7,835 bases of DNA from an uncultured Ruaniaceae bacterium (GTDB taxonomy: Bacteria; Actinomycetota; Actinomycetes; Actinomycetales; Beutenbergiaceae), in the NCBI GenBank assembly GCA_938004115.1, contig CALKWS010000414.1, forward strand, positions 1 to 7,835, given 5' to 3'. The position numbers and the translations under genes were made by a program. Shown here piece after piece: positions 6,683 through 7,835 of the stretch. The first letter of the stretch is position 1. Every line of letters begins with the position of its first letter. The notes below the pieces were generated by a model. That model was given only the letters and a program-made list of their open reading frames with translations. It was not told where the DNA came from and did not search any database.

Positions 6683-6886
6683 TCAGCGTCCGAGACGATC
6701 GAGCAGATCGGCATACCGCTCCCGGCCACGTGCCGACAACTCCCGGACGCGCTCTTCGTGCCCACGCCGCGCGGCAGCCTCCCGGATGGCCCGCACTGTC
6801 GCCTCCTGCTTACTCACACCCTCAGCCTCCGCCAGGGCAGCCAGGGTTCGCTCATCCTCCGGAGACAGTCGCAGGGTCATCGCCAT
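6683..6886 (-). CDS. ribbon-helix-helix antitoxin partner of the Doc-like toxin
   Basis: A 67-residue protein from ATG 6886 (a second ATG two codons later would serve equally). Residues 3-7 (MTLRL) form the DNA-binding beta strand, and helices at about 10-20 and 25-38 (SPEDERTLAALAEAEGVSKQEATVRAIREAAAR) complete a CopG/Arc-type ribbon-helix-helix. The basic, Arg-rich C-terminal part (~40-67) would wrap and block the toxin. Antitoxin first and toxin second with a three-base gap is the usual order. Ribbon-helix-helix antitoxins normally repress their own promoter together with the toxin, and a matching direct repeat lies just upstream. Confidence 0.88.
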   Translation of the reverse strand: MAMTLRLSPEDERTLAALAEAEGVSKQEATVRAIREAAARRGHEERVRELSARGRERYADLLDRLGR

Positions 6887-6894
6887 ACACCGAC

Positions 6895-6912
6895 GGTATC
6901 ACTCTGGTATCA
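6895..6912 (-). promoter_or_regulatory. candidate antitoxin operator: two direct GGTATCA repeats
   Basis: GGTATCA occurs at 6895-6901 and again at 6906-6912, an 11-base period that puts both on one face of the helix. The pair ends nine bases upstream of the antitoxin ATG. Ribbon-helix-helix dimers bind short repeated sites of this size. The repeat is seen directly; its use as operator is inferred. Confidence 0.5.
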
Positions 6913-6921
6913 AACATGCCT

Positions 6922-6977
6922 GGCGCGCTGCGGCCGGCGTGCCGCGCCCGGCGTGCTGCGCCCGGCGTGCTGCGCCC
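6922..6977. repeat. four tandem copies of a 14-bp GC-rich unit
   Basis: Units begin at 6922, 6936, 6950 and 6964. The last two are identical (GGCGTGCTGCGCCC), the second differs by one base and the first by two. Each unit contains GGCG and CGCC five bases apart, so each can form a small hairpin. The array sits just upstream of the antitoxin promoter region and downstream of tRNA-Ser. Confidence 0.85.
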
Positions 6978-7035
6978 GTGCCGTCGCGACGTCGTCCGAC
7001 GTCGCCGTGGTCGACCCGCCATCTACGGGAACGAC

Positions 7036-7074
7036 GAGGGGCCCGAACCCCTCGACAAGGATCCGGGCCCCCTC
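7036..7074 (-). terminator. terminator-like hairpin downstream of tRNA-Ser
   Basis: GAGGGGCCCG (7036-7045) pairs with CGGGCCCCCTC (7064-7074), ten pairs with one bulged C and an 18-base loop. It lies nine bases past the tRNA 3' end on the - strand. No strong U-run follows, as is common in actinobacteria. Confidence 0.5.
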
Positions 7075-7082
7075 GCAACGAG

Positions 7083-7169
7083 CGGAGACGGTGGGATTTG
7101 AACCCACGGAGGGCTTGCACCCTCACGGCCTTAGCAGGGCCGCGCACTAGGCCACTATGCGACGTCTCC
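7083..7169 (-). tRNA. tRNA-Ser(GCU)
   Basis: An 87-base class II tRNA on the - strand. The acceptor stem is GGAGACG (7169-7163) with CGTCTCC (7090-7084), followed by discriminator G (7083), the serine identity base. The anticodon arm CGGCC/CTGCTAA/GGCCG gives anticodon GCT, reading AGU/AGC. A long variable arm (GAGGGTGCAAGCCCTC) and a T-arm (GTGGGTTCAAATCCCAC) follow. CCA is not encoded. Confidence 0.97.
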
Positions 7170-7182
7170 TAGATCACCCGAC

Positions 7183-7212
7183 AGCGTACCTGCCGGGAAG
7201 CGGTGGCGCCAA
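7183..7212 (-). promoter_or_regulatory. promoter for tRNA-Ser
   Basis: On the - strand TTGGCG (7212-7207) and TACGCT (7188-7183) are 18 bases apart, matching sigma-70-type -35 and -10 elements. The -10 ends 13 bases before the tRNA 5' end, which leaves room for a short leader. Confidence 0.5.
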
Positions 7213-7222
7213 AAACTGTGCC

Positions 7223-7835
7223 TCACGGCACGAGCAGGATCTTCCCGAAGGCATCTCCTGCGGCCATCATCTCTTGCGCCGCCCGCGCCTGGTCCAACGG
7301 CAGGGTGGTGTGGACCACCGGGCGGACCTTGTGCTGTCCTACTAGGTGCCATACGTCCTCGCGCACGCGTTGGACGATCGCTTCCTTCTCATGCGGTGGG
7401 CGGGCCCGCAACAGTGTGCCGTGCACGTTCTTCCACCCGGACATCAGCACGGACAGGTCGATCTGCGTCCGACCGCCCTGCATGATCCCGATGACCACCA
7501 GGTGGCCGTGCCGGGCCAGCGCCTGCAGGTTCTGCTCCAGGTAGGGCCCGCCCACCACGTCCAGGATGAGGGAGACGCCTTCGCCGTCGGTGTGCCGGCG
7601 CACTTCCTCCACGAAGTCCTGCGCGCGGTAATCGACGGCCACCTCCGCCCCGAGGGCCGCGCACCGGGCGGTGCGCTCCGGTCCCCCGGAGGTGCTGATC
7701 ACCCTGGCCCCCATGGCGGCCAGCAACTGGATCGCCACCGTCCCGATCCCGCCGGATCCCCCGTGCACCAGCACCCACGCCCCCCGCAGGTCCGAGGCGT
7801 CCATACCCGCCGGACCGGTCACGTTGGACCACACC
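7223..7835 (-). CDS. NAD(P)H-quinone oxidoreductase, PIG3-type zinc-less MDR family (5' end beyond the window)
   Basis: The gene runs off the right edge; about 204 C-terminal residues are visible, ending at TGA 7225-7223. The family is ~325 residues, so the N-terminal GroES-like domain is outside. Visible are VWSNVTGPAGM, the Rossmann motif HGGSGGIGTVAIQLL that binds NADPH, an ALGAEVAVDYRAQDF segment, then a DVVGGPYLEQNLQALARHGHLVVIG segment, and the C-terminal HTTLPLDQARAAQEMMAAGDAFGKILLVP. The MSGWKNVHGTLLRARPPHEKEAI stretch is typical of the PIG3 quinone oxidoreductase subgroup, which reduces quinones or related carbonyls with NADPH and lacks catalytic zinc. The GTG at 7834 is not a true start, because homology continues upstream. 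It precedes tRNA-Ser on the same strand by 53 bases, but the tRNA has its own promoter. Confidence 0.92.
   Translation of the reverse strand, partial: VWSNVTGPAGMDASDLRGAWVLVHGGSGGIGTVAIQLLAAMGARVISTSGGPERTARCAALGAEVAVDYRAQDFVEEVRRHTDGEGVSLILDVVGGPYLEQNLQALARHGHLVVIGIMQGGRTQIDLSVLMSGWKNVHGTLLRARPPHEKEAIVQRVREDVWHLVGQHKVRPVVHTTLPLDQARAAQEMMAAGDAFGKILLVP

Noticed and set aside
6922..6977. CRISPR-like array
   Set aside because: The 14-base units are contiguous with no spacers, and no cas genes are nearby.
6899..7147. Short frames across tRNA-Ser (for example GFKSHRLRSLRGG on the - strand and the + strand frames ending in this region)
   Set aside because: They read through the tRNA and the tandem repeat and have no independent support.
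3470..7169. Possible genomic island between tRNA-Arg and tRNA-Ser with attachment-site duplication
   Set aside because: I found no copy of either tRNA 3' end elsewhere in the window and no integrase; base composition is similar throughout.

Overview
The window is GC-rich DNA with dense long open frames on both strands and frequent GTG/TTG starts, as expected of a high-GC Gram-positive actinobacterium. A Pseudonocardiales-like host is a guess from overall flavour only. Most of it is ordinary chromosomal gene content; I see no transposase, integrase, CRISPR array or large biosynthetic cluster.

Left part (1-2082, + strand): a tightly coupled three-gene set. It holds the C-terminal tail of a proline-rich protein ending in a SHOCT domain, a 499-residue protein with two CxxC...CxxC zinc ribbons and a C-terminal membrane anchor, and a 121-residue single-pass membrane protein. 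The stop of the first abuts the start of the second, and the second and third overlap by one base. The set resembles the SPFH/SHOCT plus zinc-ribbon plus small-membrane-protein groups found with Psp-type envelope-stress genes (for example Bacillus subtilis ydjFGHI). The SPFH part would lie left of the window and is inferred.

Middle-left (2083-3542): a scar. A DUF4386-family membrane protein (- strand) lacks its N-terminal part. Directly abutting it, the last ~110 codons of a GH15 glucoamylase/trehalase gene run the other way. Both genes have lost their 5' ends at the same point, around 2640-2656, which fits one deletion between two divergent genes or another rearrangement breakpoint. A VOC/glyoxalase-like gene and tRNA-Arg(ACG) follow, both on the - strand.

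Middle (3543-6262): a bile acid:sodium symporter-family transporter (- strand) and an MFS transporter (+ strand) are divergently arranged around a 335-base gap that carries a short tandem heptamer repeat.

Right part (6263-7835, all - strand): a type II toxin-antitoxin pair (ribbon-helix-helix antitoxin followed by a Doc/Fic-fold toxin) with a candidate operator made of two 7-bp direct repeats 11 bp apart. Upstream lie four tandem 14-bp GC-rich units, a terminator-like hairpin, tRNA-Ser(GCU) with a recognisable promoter, and the C-terminal two thirds of a PIG3-type quinone oxidoreductase that runs off the window. The two tRNA genes bracket the transporter and toxin-antitoxin section. The items most worth a second look are the coupled SHOCT/zinc-ribbon cluster, the double-truncation junction, and the toxin-antitoxin control region.
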